Shown piece after piece: positions 38,942 to 47,480 of a DNA stretch of 64,000 nucleotides (position 1 is its first letter; each line of letters begins with the position of its first letter). The stretch is from Halorussus vallis (GTDB lineage: Archaea > Halobacteriota > Halobacteria > Halobacteriales > Haladaptataceae): positions 3,038,001 through 3,102,000 of the forward strand of contig NZ_CP100000.1 of the NCBI RefSeq assembly GCF_024138165.1. The letters are read 5' to 3'. Both the position numbers and the translations under genes were made by a program. The notes under the pieces were generated by a model. That model was not told the origin of the DNA. It ran no database searches and saw nothing but the letters and a program-made list of their open reading frames with translations.

Positions 38942-39790
38942 ATGCATCAGACCGACGACACTGCGACGACCGCCGAGACGGCGGGCGACGCCTCGTTCGT
39001 CAAGCGGTTCGCCGCGCTGTTCGCGCTCGGGATGCTCGGCGTCCTCGCGGTCGGAATCTCGACCGCGACGGGCGAGGGCGGCGTCCCCGGCCTGCCGGAG
39101 GTGTCCGGCCCCGCGCTCGCCGCGCTCGTGATGATTCAACCCGCGATTCTGCTCGCGATTTCGGTCGGCGTCGGCCTCGCGCTCGCGCCGCGGGTCGGCC
39201 TGCGCTCGCACGTCGACGAGCGAGTTCGGGGTGGGCCGCCGGTACTCGGAGCGCTCCGGCCGGAGGTGACGACCGCCGCGGCCGTCGGCGCCGCGGCCTA
39301 CCTCGCCGTCGTCGCCCTCGACGTCGCGTTCGCACCGCTGGTCGCCGAGGACCTCGCGGCGGTCACGCCCACGCCCCAGACGACCACGCTCGCCGGCCTG
39401 CTGTCCAGTCTCTCGGTTCGACTCCTCTACGGCGGCATCACCGAGGAGTTGCTCCTCCGCTGGGGGCTGTTGACCCTCTTCGCGTGGGTCGTCCACTCGG
39501 TGCGGTCGCGGGTCGCGGGCGAGCGTCGCGCGACGCTGGCGTCCTCGACCGCGTGGGTCGCCATCGTCGCTTCGGCGGTCCTGTTCGGGGTCGGTCACCT
39601 GCCCGCGCTGGCGACCGTCGTCGAACCGACGCCGGCGCTCGTGGTCCGCACCGTCGGCCTCAACGCGGTCGCGGGCGTCGGCTTCGGCTGGCTCTACTGG
39701 CGAAGGAGTTTGGAGGCCGCGATGGTCGCCCACATGGCGTTTCACGTCGCGCTGGTCGGCGTCTCGGCCGTCGCGCTGGCGGTGGCCTGA
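38942..39790 (+). CDS. CPBP-family intramembrane metalloprotease
   Basis: A 282-residue polytopic membrane protein of the CAAX-prenyl-protease/bacteriocin-processing (ABI) family. The conserved motifs are ITEELLLRWGLL (Glu-Glu and Arg), LFGVGHLPAL (His) and MVAHMAFHVAL (His). The N-terminal half has four helices. The ATG at 38942 (MHQTDDTATT) follows the usual haloarchaeal polar start; an upstream ATG would add non-conserved residues. Substrate unknown. Confidence 0.85.
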   Translation: MHQTDDTATTAETAGDASFVKRFAALFALGMLGVLAVGISTATGEGGVPGLPEVSGPALAALVMIQPAILLAISVGVGLALAPRVGLRSHVDERVRGGPPVLGALRPEVTTAAAVGAAAYLAVVALDVAFAPLVAEDLAAVTPTPQTTTLAGLLSSLSVRLLYGGITEELLLRWGLLTLFAWVVHSVRSRVAGERRATLASSTAWVAIVASAVLFGVGHLPALATVVEPTPALVVRTVGLNAVAGVGFGWLYWRRSLEAAMVAHMAFHVALVGVSAVALAVA

Positions 39791-39821
39791 CCGCCGCTCC
39801 GGACCAGAGCGTGTCGTCAGT

Positions 39822-40193
39822 TCACTCGCCGTCCGTCCACGTCTCGACGGCGTCGGCCACGTCGAACAGTTTCGACCGCGCGTCCGCGTCGATGCTGACG
39901 AAAACGCCGTCGTGGCCGTCGAACGGGACCTGCACCGCGAACGCGTCTTCGGTTTCGTAGACGATTCGACGGAGCGGCCCGGCGCTCGTCACGTCCTCGA
40001 CCTTCTCCCGCCCGAGCGCGAGCACGATTATCTCTCGCCGGAGCGTATCGAGGTCGGCTGGCTCGTAGCGGTCGGCGAGTTCGTCGCGGAGGTAGAGGTG
40101 GTCGAAGTCGTGCTCGGAGTAGACGCCCACCATGCGGAGGTCGTCGCCGACCGACGTTCGCAGCGTCTCGGTCAGTTCGCTCGGGTCGACCAT
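39822..40193 (-). CDS. haloarchaeal conserved small protein
   Basis: A 123-residue acidic protein, no named function. Conserved-looking parts are LRMVGVYSEHDFDHLYLRDELADRY and the C-terminal VQVPFDGHDGVFVSIDADAR. It resembles a family of haloarchaeal proteins seen as single genes across the class. It is convergent with the CPBP gene. Possibly a sensor or ligand-binding domain, but this is a guess. Confidence 0.7.
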   Translation of the reverse strand: MVDPSELTETLRTSVGDDLRMVGVYSEHDFDHLYLRDELADRYEPADLDTLRREIIVLALGREKVEDVTSAGPLRRIVYETEDAFAVQVPFDGHDGVFVSIDADARSKLFDVADAVETWTDGE

Positions 40194-40370
40194 CGTCTCG
40201 GCTACGTCCCGTACCCCCGTTAATGTGGGCCGCGGTCACGGACTCTCGACCGATTAGGTTTACCACTCTTTCGCGTTGTACGACCCGCCGAACGGGTCTA
40301 ATTGCGCCGCTGTCGGCTCGTATCCATCGCGTCGAAAAATCGAATCGGAATCGCGGCGTCGGCCGGTCGG

Positions 40371-40961
40371 TTACTTCGCGCGACCCTGGCCGCCGTTGTT
40401 GCTCGGTCGGACGTGTTCGGCGCCCGTGCCCCTGTTGCGGAGGCCGCGGTTGTCCTTGCCCGCGCCCGTCAGTCCGCGGAACGCGCGACCCTGGTGGGCG
40501 TCGTCGCAGATCCAGTTGAGGTCGTCGTCGTTCTGGATGGCGGGGTGCTCGGGGTCGAGCAGAATCACTTCGAACCACTTCTGGCTACCGTCCTCGCCGA
40601 CCCAGTAGGAGTTGAGCACGCGCAGGTTGCGGAACTTCCGGCTGACGCGCTCCTCGGCGATGCGCTGGACGTTCTTGCGCCGGTAGACGCGGTTGACGCC
40701 GGTCCGCTTCGAGCGCCGGCCGGCCTTGAACCGCTGCTTGCGGGCCGAGCCCTTGCGGACGCTCGCGCGGGCCACGACGACGCCCTGCTTGGCCTTGTAG
40801 CCGAGTTCGCGGGCCTTGTCGAGGCGGGTCGGTCGCTCGATGCGCTCGATGGCGCCCTGCTTGCGCCACTCTTGCTTTCGCTGCCACTGAAGTTCGGCGA
40901 GGTCGCCGTCCTTCGGGTTCTTCCACGCGTCCTTGATGTGGGAATAGAAGCTTTTTGCCAT
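40371..40961 (-). CDS. rpl15e: large-subunit ribosomal protein L15e
   Basis: A 196-residue archaeal/eukaryotic ribosomal protein. It starts AKSFYSHIKDAWKNP, with the basic RNA-binding body KGSARKQRFKAGRRSKRTGVNRVYRR, the segment LRVLNSYWVGEDGSQKWFEVILLDP and the Gly/Arg-rich tail (KDNRGLRNRGTG). Full length. The start ATG is at 40959-40961. A TATA element about 195 bp upstream and the hairpins between make a long structured 5' leader, unusual in this mostly leaderless genome. Confidence 0.97.
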   Translation of the reverse strand: MAKSFYSHIKDAWKNPKDGDLAELQWQRKQEWRKQGAIERIERPTRLDKARELGYKAKQGVVVARASVRKGSARKQRFKAGRRSKRTGVNRVYRRKNVQRIAEERVSRKFRNLRVLNSYWVGEDGSQKWFEVILLDPEHPAIQNDDDLNWICDDAHQGRAFRGLTGAGKDNRGLRNRGTGAEHVRPSNNGGQGRAK

Positions 40962-40989
40962 GGTGTATCACCACGGGCGTTGGGTGGTT

Positions 40990-41130
40990 CAGCCTGCCTC
41001 CGCGGGTGACCCCGCGACGTTTCGAGGCGCGAAGCACCTCACAGGCCACATTCCGTCCTGCGGCCCCGGGGGCGGTCGTCGACCGCTCCCGGGGCGCGCA
41101 GGTGCCCGCTGGTGCCCGTTCGCCAGCGAG
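40990..41130 (-). ncRNA. structured leader or small RNA upstream of rpl15e
   Basis: On the minus strand, starting about 25 bp after the palindromic TATA-like CCCTTAAAGG (41153-41162), several helices can be drawn. One is a hairpin around CTGGCGAACGGGCACCAG (near 41110-41127). Another has 14-bp arms with one mismatch (41064-41094, CCCCGGGAGCGGTC). A three-way junction closes with GCCTG/CAGGC (40992-41046), with hairpins at 41024-41040 and 41001-41016. No ORF fits. It could be a regulatory 5'UTR of rpl15e or a separate stable RNA. Confidence 0.4.
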
Positions 41131-41152
41131 TTACCCGAATTTCTCGTCGTTC

Positions 41153-41162
41153 GCCTTTAAGG
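41153..41162 (-). promoter_or_regulatory. TATA-like element before the rpl15e leader
   Basis: CCCTTAAAGG on the minus strand, about 195 bp upstream of rpl15e. Predicted transcription start near 41130. Confidence 0.4.
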
Positions 41163-41473
41163 GCTTCGTCTTCGGTCCGTCCTCGATTCGGCCATCGCGT
41201 CGCGACCGTGTTCCCGTCGGCCGTCGCCGCTCGATTCTACGACCGTCGCCGAACCGTCCTCACCGCTCTCTGCGTCTTCGTCGTCTGCCTCGGCGCGCTC
41301 TCGCGATGGGGACCGATACCCGGCGTGAAACGGTCTGCAACGGTCCGCTCGCGCGTTCCGCGGAACCGGCCGGAAAACGTAACCGTCGGCGGCGAAACTA
41401 AGGTCACGTTATTCCAGCGCGGGGTCCGTTACCCCCCGAATAGTAAAGAATCGGGACGCCGTGTATCTGAACT

Positions 41474-41548
41474 ATGCCGTACGCCAAGTCAGACCGGCCG
41501 GCAGTCAGTCAGCGCGAAACCGACTCGCGGTTCGCGGGAGGGCGATAG
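41474..41548 (+). CDS. 24-codon micro-ORF upstream of the DUF1328 gene
   Basis: ATG at 41474 to TAG at 41546-41548 encodes [20 protein letters not shown] plus four residues, ending one base before the next ATG. A TATA-like ATAGTAAAG at 41439-41447 suits a transcript starting just before this ORF. It may be a leader peptide coupled to the downstream gene, or chance. No similarity recognised. Confidence 0.35.
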   Translation: MPYAKSDRPAVSQRETDSRFAGGR

Positions 41549-41549
41549 C

Positions 41550-41702
41550 ATGGCGATCCTCGAACTCGCCATCGCGTTCTTCGTCCTCGCCATCATCGCG
41601 GGCGCGCTCGGGGCCGGTGGCGTCGCCGGCCTGTCGATGGACATCGCCAAGTGGCTGGTGATCGCGTTCCTGGTGCTCGCGGTGGTTTCACTCGTGCTGT
41701 GA
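41550..41702 (+). CDS. UPF0391/DUF1328 small membrane protein
   Basis: A 50-residue protein with two hydrophobic helices. It shows the DUF1328 pattern ([24 protein letters not shown], then [19 protein letters not shown]). The family is common in bacteria and haloarchaea and linked to stress in some bacteria. The frame is open upstream, but the short family length starts at the ATG 41550. Its end overlaps the convergent rio2 gene by 15 bp. Confidence 0.85.
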   Translation: MAILELAIAFFVLAIIAGALGAGGVAGLSMDIAKWLVIAFLVLAVVSLVL

Positions 41703-42605
41703 GTGCTCGCGGACGGTCGTGAACGACCCGTCCGCGAGCGCGGCCGCCAGTGACGCGCAGTCCGGGTCGTCCGGAACCAGCCGCGGGTACTTCCGCCGGA
41801 AGTAGCTCACCACGTTTTCGACGTCGCGTTCGAGTAACTCCTCGCTATTTTCGTGGTCGGTCGGCACCGCCTGGGGCCAGTCGAAGATGGTGATGCCTTC
41901 GCTGTTGACGAAGACGTTGTACTCGCTCATGTCGGCGTGGACGAAGCCTGCCTCGTAGGCGTCGCCCATCTCCGAGAGGATCAGGTCGAGGACGCCGACG
42001 ACCTGCCCCTCTTCGAGCCTGGTCCGCGAGAGTTCGACGCCGTCTATCTTCTCCATCACGATGGCGTGGCGGTTGTGGTCGACCGGCCGGGGCACCCGGA
42101 CGTCGGGGTACAGCGTCTCCAGGGCGTCGTACTCGCGCTCGGCGGCCTTCCGGGCGGTGTAGAGCCACGAGACGTGCTCGCGGTCGGAGGTGTAGTCGCG
42201 TTCGCGCATGACCTCACGGAAGTTGGTGTAACCCTCGCGGTGGTACTTCAGCGCCAGCGGCTTGTACGACTGGACCTCGTAGACGTCGCTCTCCTTGCCG
42301 ACGCCCAGCGGCGCGCCGAACCCCTCCAGGGTGCCCCGCTCGGCGAAGGTGTGGAGCGCCAGCGCGTCGTAGCCCTCGAACTTCAGCTGGTAGCCCTCGT
42401 ACTGGATGGTGTTGCGCTCGATCAGTTCGCGGTCGAGACACCGGTCGATGCGGTAGTCGACCTCCTCGGCGGTCAGCCGCGAGAACTCCGGAATCTTCTC
42501 GCGGGCGACCCACTCGCTGAAGCGCATCCCCTGCTCGACGCCCGAGAGGAGGTGGAAATCCTCGGGCTCCAGCTCGGCCAGCAGGCCCGCGACGTTCTGA
42601 ACCAT
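41688..42605 (-). CDS. rio2: RIO-type serine/threonine protein kinase Rio2
   Basis: A 305-residue Rio2. The N-terminal winged helix ([20 protein letters not shown], then [15 protein letters not shown]) is followed by the RIO kinase domain. This has the nucleotide loop [11 protein letters not shown], lysine in [16 protein letters not shown], hinge [13 protein letters not shown], catalytic loop [13 protein letters not shown] and metal-binding IFDWPQAV. In archaea and eukaryotes Rio2 acts in small-subunit maturation. The ATG at 42605 is preceded by a TATA-like CTTTTAC 28 bp upstream, implying a leaderless mRNA. Confidence 0.95.
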   Translation of the reverse strand: MVQNVAGLLAELEPEDFHLLSGVEQGMRFSEWVAREKIPEFSRLTAEEVDYRIDRCLDRELIERNTIQYEGYQLKFEGYDALALHTFAERGTLEGFGAPLGVGKESDVYEVQSYKPLALKYHREGYTNFREVMRERDYTSDREHVSWLYTARKAAEREYDALETLYPDVRVPRPVDHNRHAIVMEKIDGVELSRTRLEEGQVVGVLDLILSEMGDAYEAGFVHADMSEYNVFVNSEGITIFDWPQAVPTDHENSEELLERDVENVVSYFRRKYPRLVPDDPDCASLAAALADGSFTTVREHSQHE

Positions 42606-42629
42606 CGCGTGGCCGTAGTCGGCCCGCGG

Positions 42630-42636
42630 GTAAAAG
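42630..42636 (-). promoter_or_regulatory. TATA-like box of rio2
   Basis: CTTTTAC on the minus strand, 28 bp upstream of the rio2 ATG. Confidence 0.5.
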
Positions 42637-42872
42637 CCCCGCGTCACGTCCGACCGCGGCTCTCGGTCACCTCCGAGCGCTTCGAACCGGACGGCCGAGC
42701 GTCGTCGGTGACCCGTCCGCCACCCCGATAAATCAAATGACGATATACGAAAACGCACATTGACAGGTCAGCGGACGACGACGAGAGCCGGCGAACGAGC
42801 GACGAGTTCGCCTGTAACTCGACTCGTCGCGGGGTTACGGCGCAATCTCGTCCGGCTCAACAATCGAAACGG

Positions 42873-42879
42873 TTTTATC
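42873..42879 (+). promoter_or_regulatory. TATA box of the micro-ORF/FAD oxidoreductase operon
   Basis: TTTTATC, 26 bp before the ATG at 42902, predicts a leaderless transcript starting with the 35-codon ORF. The operator-like palindrome follows directly. Confidence 0.55.
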
Positions 42880-42880
42880 T

Positions 42881-42898
42881 TTTTAGGCGAGCCTAAAA
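42881..42898 (+). promoter_or_regulatory. DtxR/SirR-like operator (TTTAGG-N4-CCTAAA)
   Basis: TTTTAGGC-GA-GCCTAAAA, 8-bp perfect arms, lies between the TATA box and the predicted transcription start at 42900-42902. A bound repressor would block initiation. The half sites TTAGG/CCTAA match the style of DtxR/IdeR-family iron or manganese regulators. A second copy of the TTTAGG-N4-CCTAAA pattern is at 51949-51964. Confidence 0.6.
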
Positions 42899-42901
42899 CC
42901 C

Positions 42902-43009
42902 ATGAGTGGCGAACTGCGACGGTACGAACCGCCGACGAGAGTGGACGAACAACGCTCCGGCCGTCGGCGAATCGGTGCGACCGCAACCGACGGAGCGGTC
43001 CGCCGATGA
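42902..43009 (+). CDS. 35-codon leader ORF coupled to FAD oxidoreductase
   Basis: ATG at 42902 to TGA at 43007-43009. It encodes a basic peptide beginning MSGELRRYEPPTRVDEQRSG. It is the first ORF after the TATA box and operator, with its ATG at the predicted 5' end of the mRNA. Its stop overlaps the ATG of the next gene (ATGA). No family recognised. It may serve to deliver ribosomes to the downstream start, as the leaderless element of the operon. Confidence 0.45.
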   Translation: MSGELRRYEPPTRVDEQRSGRRRIGATATDGAVRR

Positions 43010-43944
43010 GCGCCGCCGACGCGACCGGTGAGAGCGGCGAGTTTGACTACGACGTCGTCGTCGTCGGGGGCGGCCCCGCGGGTTGTTCTGCGGGCGTGTT
43101 CACCGCGCGGTACGGCCTCGACACCGTCGTCTTCGACCGCGGCAACTCCTCGCTCCGGCGCTGTGCGTATCTCGAGAACTACCTCGGCTTCCCCGCGGGC
43201 ATCGATATCGAGACGCTGTACGGCCTGATGCACGACCACGCCGAGGAGGCCGGGTGCGAACTCGTCGCGGACATGGTCGAGGCGGTCGACCGCGAGGACG
43301 GCGGCTTCCGCGTCGAAACCCAGGACGGCGAGTCGGTCACGGCCGAACGCGTCGTCGCGGCCGCGCGGTACGACGCCGACTTCCTCCGGCCGCTGGGCGA
43401 CGAGGACGCGATGTTCGTGACCCACGACCACGGCGGCGAGGAACACGAGCACTTCGACCGCGAGTTCCCGAACGAGGACGGGACGACGCCCATAGACGGG
43501 GTGTACGTCGCGGCGCCGGTCGGCGACGCGGAGGCCCAGGCGATCATGTCCGCCGGTCAGGGCGCGCGCGTCGCCCGGACGATCATCGCCGACGTGCGAC
43601 GGGACCGGGGGTTCCCCGACGCGCTCGCCGACCACTGGGACTGGGTCCGGAGCGATGCCGAACTGACCGGCGAGTGGGCCGACCCCGACCGGTGGCGAGA
43701 GTGGTTCGACGCCCAGATTCCCGACGACTGCGACGTCGACGAGGACCGCCTCGTCGAACTCCGCGAACGGGAACTCGACCGGAAGTTCGAGACGTACGTC
43801 TCCGAGGAGGAGGTCGAACGCCGGGCCGAGCGGGGCCAGGAACGACTCCTCGACCACGTCGACGACGACCGCATCCTCGCCCGCGCCGAAGCGCTCCGGG
43901 AGAACCGGGCCGACGACGAGGAGCGGGCGACCGGGGACGACTGA
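43006..43944 (+). CDS. FAD-dependent oxidoreductase related to thioredoxin reductase
   Basis: A 312-residue flavoprotein. The FAD motif VVVVGGGPAGCSAGVFTARYG (17-37) is followed by the TrxR-like segment FDRGNSSLRRCAYLENYLGFPAGI, and the distal FAD motif is DGVYVAAPVGDAEAQAIMSAGQGARVA. The NADPH domain and CxxC of true thioredoxin reductases are absent; in their place is a short link and an acidic, helical C-terminal extension of about 110 residues. Similar proteins are common in haloarchaea with unknown substrate. The operator upstream suggests control by iron or another metal. Confidence 0.8.
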   Translation: MSAADATGESGEFDYDVVVVGGGPAGCSAGVFTARYGLDTVVFDRGNSSLRRCAYLENYLGFPAGIDIETLYGLMHDHAEEAGCELVADMVEAVDREDGGFRVETQDGESVTAERVVAAARYDADFLRPLGDEDAMFVTHDHGGEEHEHFDREFPNEDGTTPIDGVYVAAPVGDAEAQAIMSAGQGARVARTIIADVRRDRGFPDALADHWDWVRSDAELTGEWADPDRWREWFDAQIPDDCDVDEDRLVELRERELDRKFETYVSEEEVERRAERGQERLLDHVDDDRILARAEALRENRADDEERATGDD

Positions 43945-44082
43945 CCAATCAGTTCGCACCGGTACCCCGTCGGCGCACCGCCGGCGCGTCGACGTTCCGA
44001 AGGTCGGTCCGCGCGAGAACTATCCGTCATTCACGTTTCACACCGCGGATTTATCTCGGCCGGGCGACTCTAACTGTGTAAC

Positions 44083-47000
44083 ATGGACACCGGAGGCACC
44101 CCCGAAGCGGAGGGCGGGTCGGCGCTCGCGGGCGCCGGGTGGTCGGGCGCGCTGGCGCGGGCGACCGGCGACGGCGTCCTCGAACTCGACCCCGTCGGCA
44201 CGGTCGTCGCGGCCGACGACGACGCGGCGCGCGTCGTCGGCCGCCCGCGCACCGCGCTGGTCGGCGAGGCGCTGGAGGGACTGCTCGCGCCCGCCGACCG
44301 CGAGGCGGTCAGCGACCGCTTCGCCGAACTCTCGGCCGACGCGGACGGCGGCGCGCTCGCGCCGCCGCCCGCGGAACCCGGAGACGGCGGTTCGGCGCCC
44401 TCCTCCTCGCTCTCGCCCTCACCCTCACCCTCGCCTTCGCTCTCGGTCGCGGTCGAGACGCCCGCGGGCGAGCGCCGCGACTGTGCACTCCGACTCGCCC
44501 CGGTCCGAACCGACGCCGAACTCGCGGGCTTCGTCGCCGCGATTCGGGGAGAACCCGGCGACGGAACCCGGACCGGCACCCCGCTCGACGACCACGAGCG
44601 GGAACTCGCCCGCCAGCGCGACGACCTGCGGGCCGAACTCGGCGAGGTGCTGGGCAGGGTTTCGGACGCCATGTTCGCGCTCGACGACGAGTGGCGGTTC
44701 ACCTACGTCAACGACCGAGCCGAGGACCTCATCCGGCGGTCGGAGTCGGAACTGCTCGGCCGGAACTTTTGGGAGGCGTTCCCCGCGGCCCGCGAGTCGG
44801 ACTCCCACGACCGACTCCACGAGGCTCTCCGGACCCAGGAGTCGGTCGCCTACGAGGTGTACGCCGCCGACCCCGAGCGGTGGTTCCGAGTCAACGCCTA
44901 CCCCTCGGAGTCGGGGATTTCGGTCTACTTCCAGGACGTGACCGAGCGCCGCCGGCGCGAGCGCAGACTCCAGGAGAACGAGCGGCGCTACCGGGCGCTG
45001 GTCCGCAACGTCCCCGGCGTGGTCTACCGCGGCGCCCCCGAGAGTCCGTGGCCGATGGAGTTCCTCAGCGAGGACGTCGAGGCGCTCACGGGCTACACGG
45101 CGGCCGAACTGACCGACGGCGAGGTCCAGTGGGAGGACCTGATGCACCCCGACGACCGCGAACCCGTCCGTCGGGCGGTCGCCGACCAACTCGAGTTCGA
45201 CGGCGTCTATCGCGGCACCTACCGCATCCGCACCCGCGACGGCGAACGCCGGTGGATTCGCTCGCAGTGTCGCGCGGTGACCGACGAGTCCGGCAATGCG
45301 AGGGCCATCGAGGGCGTCTTCACCGACGTGACCGCGCGCAAGGAGCGCGAGCGACGCCTCGAACGCTACGAGACGATACTGGAGACGATAGACGACGGCG
45401 TCTACGTGGTCGACGACGACCAGGAGTTCGTCACGGTCAACGACGCCTACTGCGAAATCACGGGCTACGACCGCGAGGAACTGCTGGGCGCGCACGTCTC
45501 GCTCGTGGTCGACGATCGGACCGTCGCGGCCGCCCGCGACGGCGAACGCGAGATGCGGGCCGGCGGGGAACGAACGACGATGGAGGCCGACCTCCGCCGG
45601 GCCGACGGCGAGACCATCACGGCCGAGGCGACGTTCTCGCTCCTGCCGACCGAGGACGGGACCGACGAGGTCCGCGTCGGCGTCGTCAGGGACGTGACCG
45701 CGCGAAAGGAGCGCGAGCGACACCTCGAACGCTACGAAACCATCGTGGAGTCGAGTTGGGACGGCGTCTACGCGCTCGACCCGGACGGCGACTTCGCGAT
45801 GGCGAACGACGCCTTCCTGGAGATGGTCGGCTGGGAGCGCGAGGAACTGCTGGGCCGGCCCGCGGCGGTCGTCCACGACGCCGACGTCTCGTCGGCCGCG
45901 GGCCGACTCGCCGCCGACGTATGGGAGGGCGACCGCGAGGGGGCGCGACTGGAGTTCGACCTGCGGGCGAGGGACGGAAGCGCCGTCCCCGTCGAGAGCC
46001 GATTCGGCCCCTATCCCTACGACGGCGAGCGGTGGGGCCGGTGCGGCATCGTCCGAGACATCACCGAGCGCAAGCGCCGCGAGCGCGAACTGAAGCGCCA
46101 GCGCGAGCAGTTGGCCGCGCTCGACGACCTCAACTCGCTCGTTCAGGACATCACCCACGCGGTCCTCCAGCAGTCCAGTCGCGACGAGATCGAGTCGCTG
46201 GTCTGCGAGCGACTGGCGGCCGCCGAGTCCTACGAGTTCGCCTGGGTGGGCGCGGCCGACCTGGAGCGCGAGCGGGTGACCCTCCGGACGGAGTCGGGCG
46301 TCGAGGGGTATCTGGAGGACATCTCGATTCCTCTCGACGACGGCGTCGAGGAACTCGGACCGACCGGACGGGCGGTGCTCACCCAGCGAGCGCAGGTCAC
46401 CCGCGACGCCTTCGAGGACCCGAACTACGCGGAGTGGCGCGACCACGCCCGCGAGCACGGCTTCCGCGCCTCGGTCGCGGTTCCCATCACCTACGAGGGG
46501 ACGCTATACGGCGTCCTGAACGTCTACTCGGCCAGGCGCGGCGCGTTCGACGACGACGAGCGGACGATCCTCTCGCGCCTCGGCGACGTGGTCGGCCACG
46601 CCATCAACGCGCTCGAACGCAAACAGGCGCTGTTGAGCGACGAACGGGTCGAACTCGATTTCCGCCTCCGCGACGTCCTCGGGGACGAGACACCGACCGA
46701 CGGCGAGATTCGGTTCGAGCGGACGGTGCCGGTCGACGGCGACACCTACTTGGAGTACGGAACCGTGACTGACGACGGCGTCGAGACGTTACGGGCGGTC
46801 GTCAAGGCGTTCCCGCACTTCGAGTCGCTCGCGTTCCTCGACGAGGCGGGCGACGAGCGCCGGTTCGAACTCCGACTGTCGGAACCGCCGGCCATCTCGG
46901 TGCTGGCGAACCACGGCGGCCGGGTCGCGGAGGCGGTCATCGCCGACGGCGACTACCGGATGACGGTGACGGTGCCGCCCCGGGTGGAGGTCCGGACGAT

Positions 47001-47301
47001 ACTGGACGCGATAGAGGACGCCTACCCCGACATCGACTTCGTCGCCCAGCGACAGACGAGTCGGTCCTCGGGCGATGACCGCCGGGAGACGCTGGTGGAC
47101 AGACTGACCGAGCGCCAGCGAGCGACGATGGAGGCGGCGTTCTTCGGCGGGTACTTCGACTGGCCGCGGACCAGCACCGCCGAGGACCTCGCCGATTCGA
47201 TGGAGGTGTCGCCGCCGACGTTCCACCACCACCTCCGGAAGGCCCAGAAGAAGGTGGTCGACGGCGCGCTGGTCGGCGGTGCGAGCGTCTCGAAGTCGTG
47301 A
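44083..47301 (+). CDS. multi-PAS/GAF sensor with bacterio-opsin-activator and HTH-10 domains
   Basis: A 1072-residue cytosolic signalling regulator. In order: a degenerate PAS region (1-170) containing a low-complexity SPSPSPSPS stretch; four PAS/PAC units (about 185-300, 305-425, 425-550 and 545-670, each ending in DVT or DIT followed by the Arg/Glu-rich helix); a GAF domain (about 690-850); a bacterio-opsin activator-like beta domain (about 860-1000); and the C-terminal HTH-10 (LTERQRATMEAAFFGGYFDWPR, then MEVSPPTFHHHLRKAQKK). There is no kinase domain, so signal goes directly to DNA. Ligand and targets unknown. It is single, upstream of the substrate-binding protein gene. Confidence 0.9.
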   Translation: MDTGGTPEAEGGSALAGAGWSGALARATGDGVLELDPVGTVVAADDDAARVVGRPRTALVGEALEGLLAPADREAVSDRFAELSADADGGALAPPPAEPGDGGSAPSSSLSPSPSPSPSLSVAVETPAGERRDCALRLAPVRTDAELAGFVAAIRGEPGDGTRTGTPLDDHERELARQRDDLRAELGEVLGRVSDAMFALDDEWRFTYVNDRAEDLIRRSESELLGRNFWEAFPAARESDSHDRLHEALRTQESVAYEVYAADPERWFRVNAYPSESGISVYFQDVTERRRRERRLQENERRYRALVRNVPGVVYRGAPESPWPMEFLSEDVEALTGYTAAELTDGEVQWEDLMHPDDREPVRRAVADQLEFDGVYRGTYRIRTRDGERRWIRSQCRAVTDESGNARAIEGVFTDVTARKERERRLERYETILETIDDGVYVVDDDQEFVTVNDAYCEITGYDREELLGAHVSLVVDDRTVAAARDGEREMRAGGERTTMEADLRRADGETITAEATFSLLPTEDGTDEVRVGVVRDVTARKERERHLERYETIVESSWDGVYALDPDGDFAMANDAFLEMVGWEREELLGRPAAVVHDADVSSAAGRLAADVWEGDREGARLEFDLRARDGSAVPVESRFGPYPYDGERWGRCGIVRDITERKRRERELKRQREQLAALDDLNSLVQDITHAVLQQSSRDEIESLVCERLAAAESYEFAWVGAADLERERVTLRTESGVEGYLEDISIPLDDGVEELGPTGRAVLTQRAQVTRDAFEDPNYAEWRDHAREHGFRASVAVPITYEGTLYGVLNVYSARRGAFDDDERTILSRLGDVVGHAINALERKQALLSDERVELDFRLRDVLGDETPTDGEIRFERTVPVDGDTYLEYGTVTDDGVETLRAVVKAFPHFESLAFLDEAGDERRFELRLSEPPAISVLANHGGRVAEAVIADGDYRMTVTVPPRVEVRTILDAIEDAYPDIDFVAQRQTSRSSGDDRRETLVDRLTERQRATMEAAFFGGYFDWPRTSTAEDLADSMEVSPPTFHHHLRKAQKKVVDGALVGGASVSKS

Positions 47302-47480
47302 CCGGAACTGGGGCGCGTTCGATTCGCACCCGGACTGTTCGCGAGCCGCCACGTTCGGCGTATCCCCTTTCGTACCTTTTCCTCCGGAAAAACTGTAGGC
47401 TCGACGGATTGGACTAAACCGCTTGTTTCCGTTCACCGACACGGAGATAAATGTGGTGTGCTACCGTGGTTCGGCGCGCA

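Noticed and set aside
40990-41160. RNase P RNA, SRP RNA or tRNA as identity of the structured region upstream of rpl15e
   Set aside because: None of the conserved sequence blocks of these RNAs could be found and the region is too short for RNase P or SRP RNA; only a generic structured RNA is supported.
44395-44450. Tandem repeat (SPSPSPSP coding) as a microsatellite-type switch
   Set aside because: The CTC/CCC/TCG units are imperfect and in frame within the degenerate first PAS region; no sign of frameshift control.
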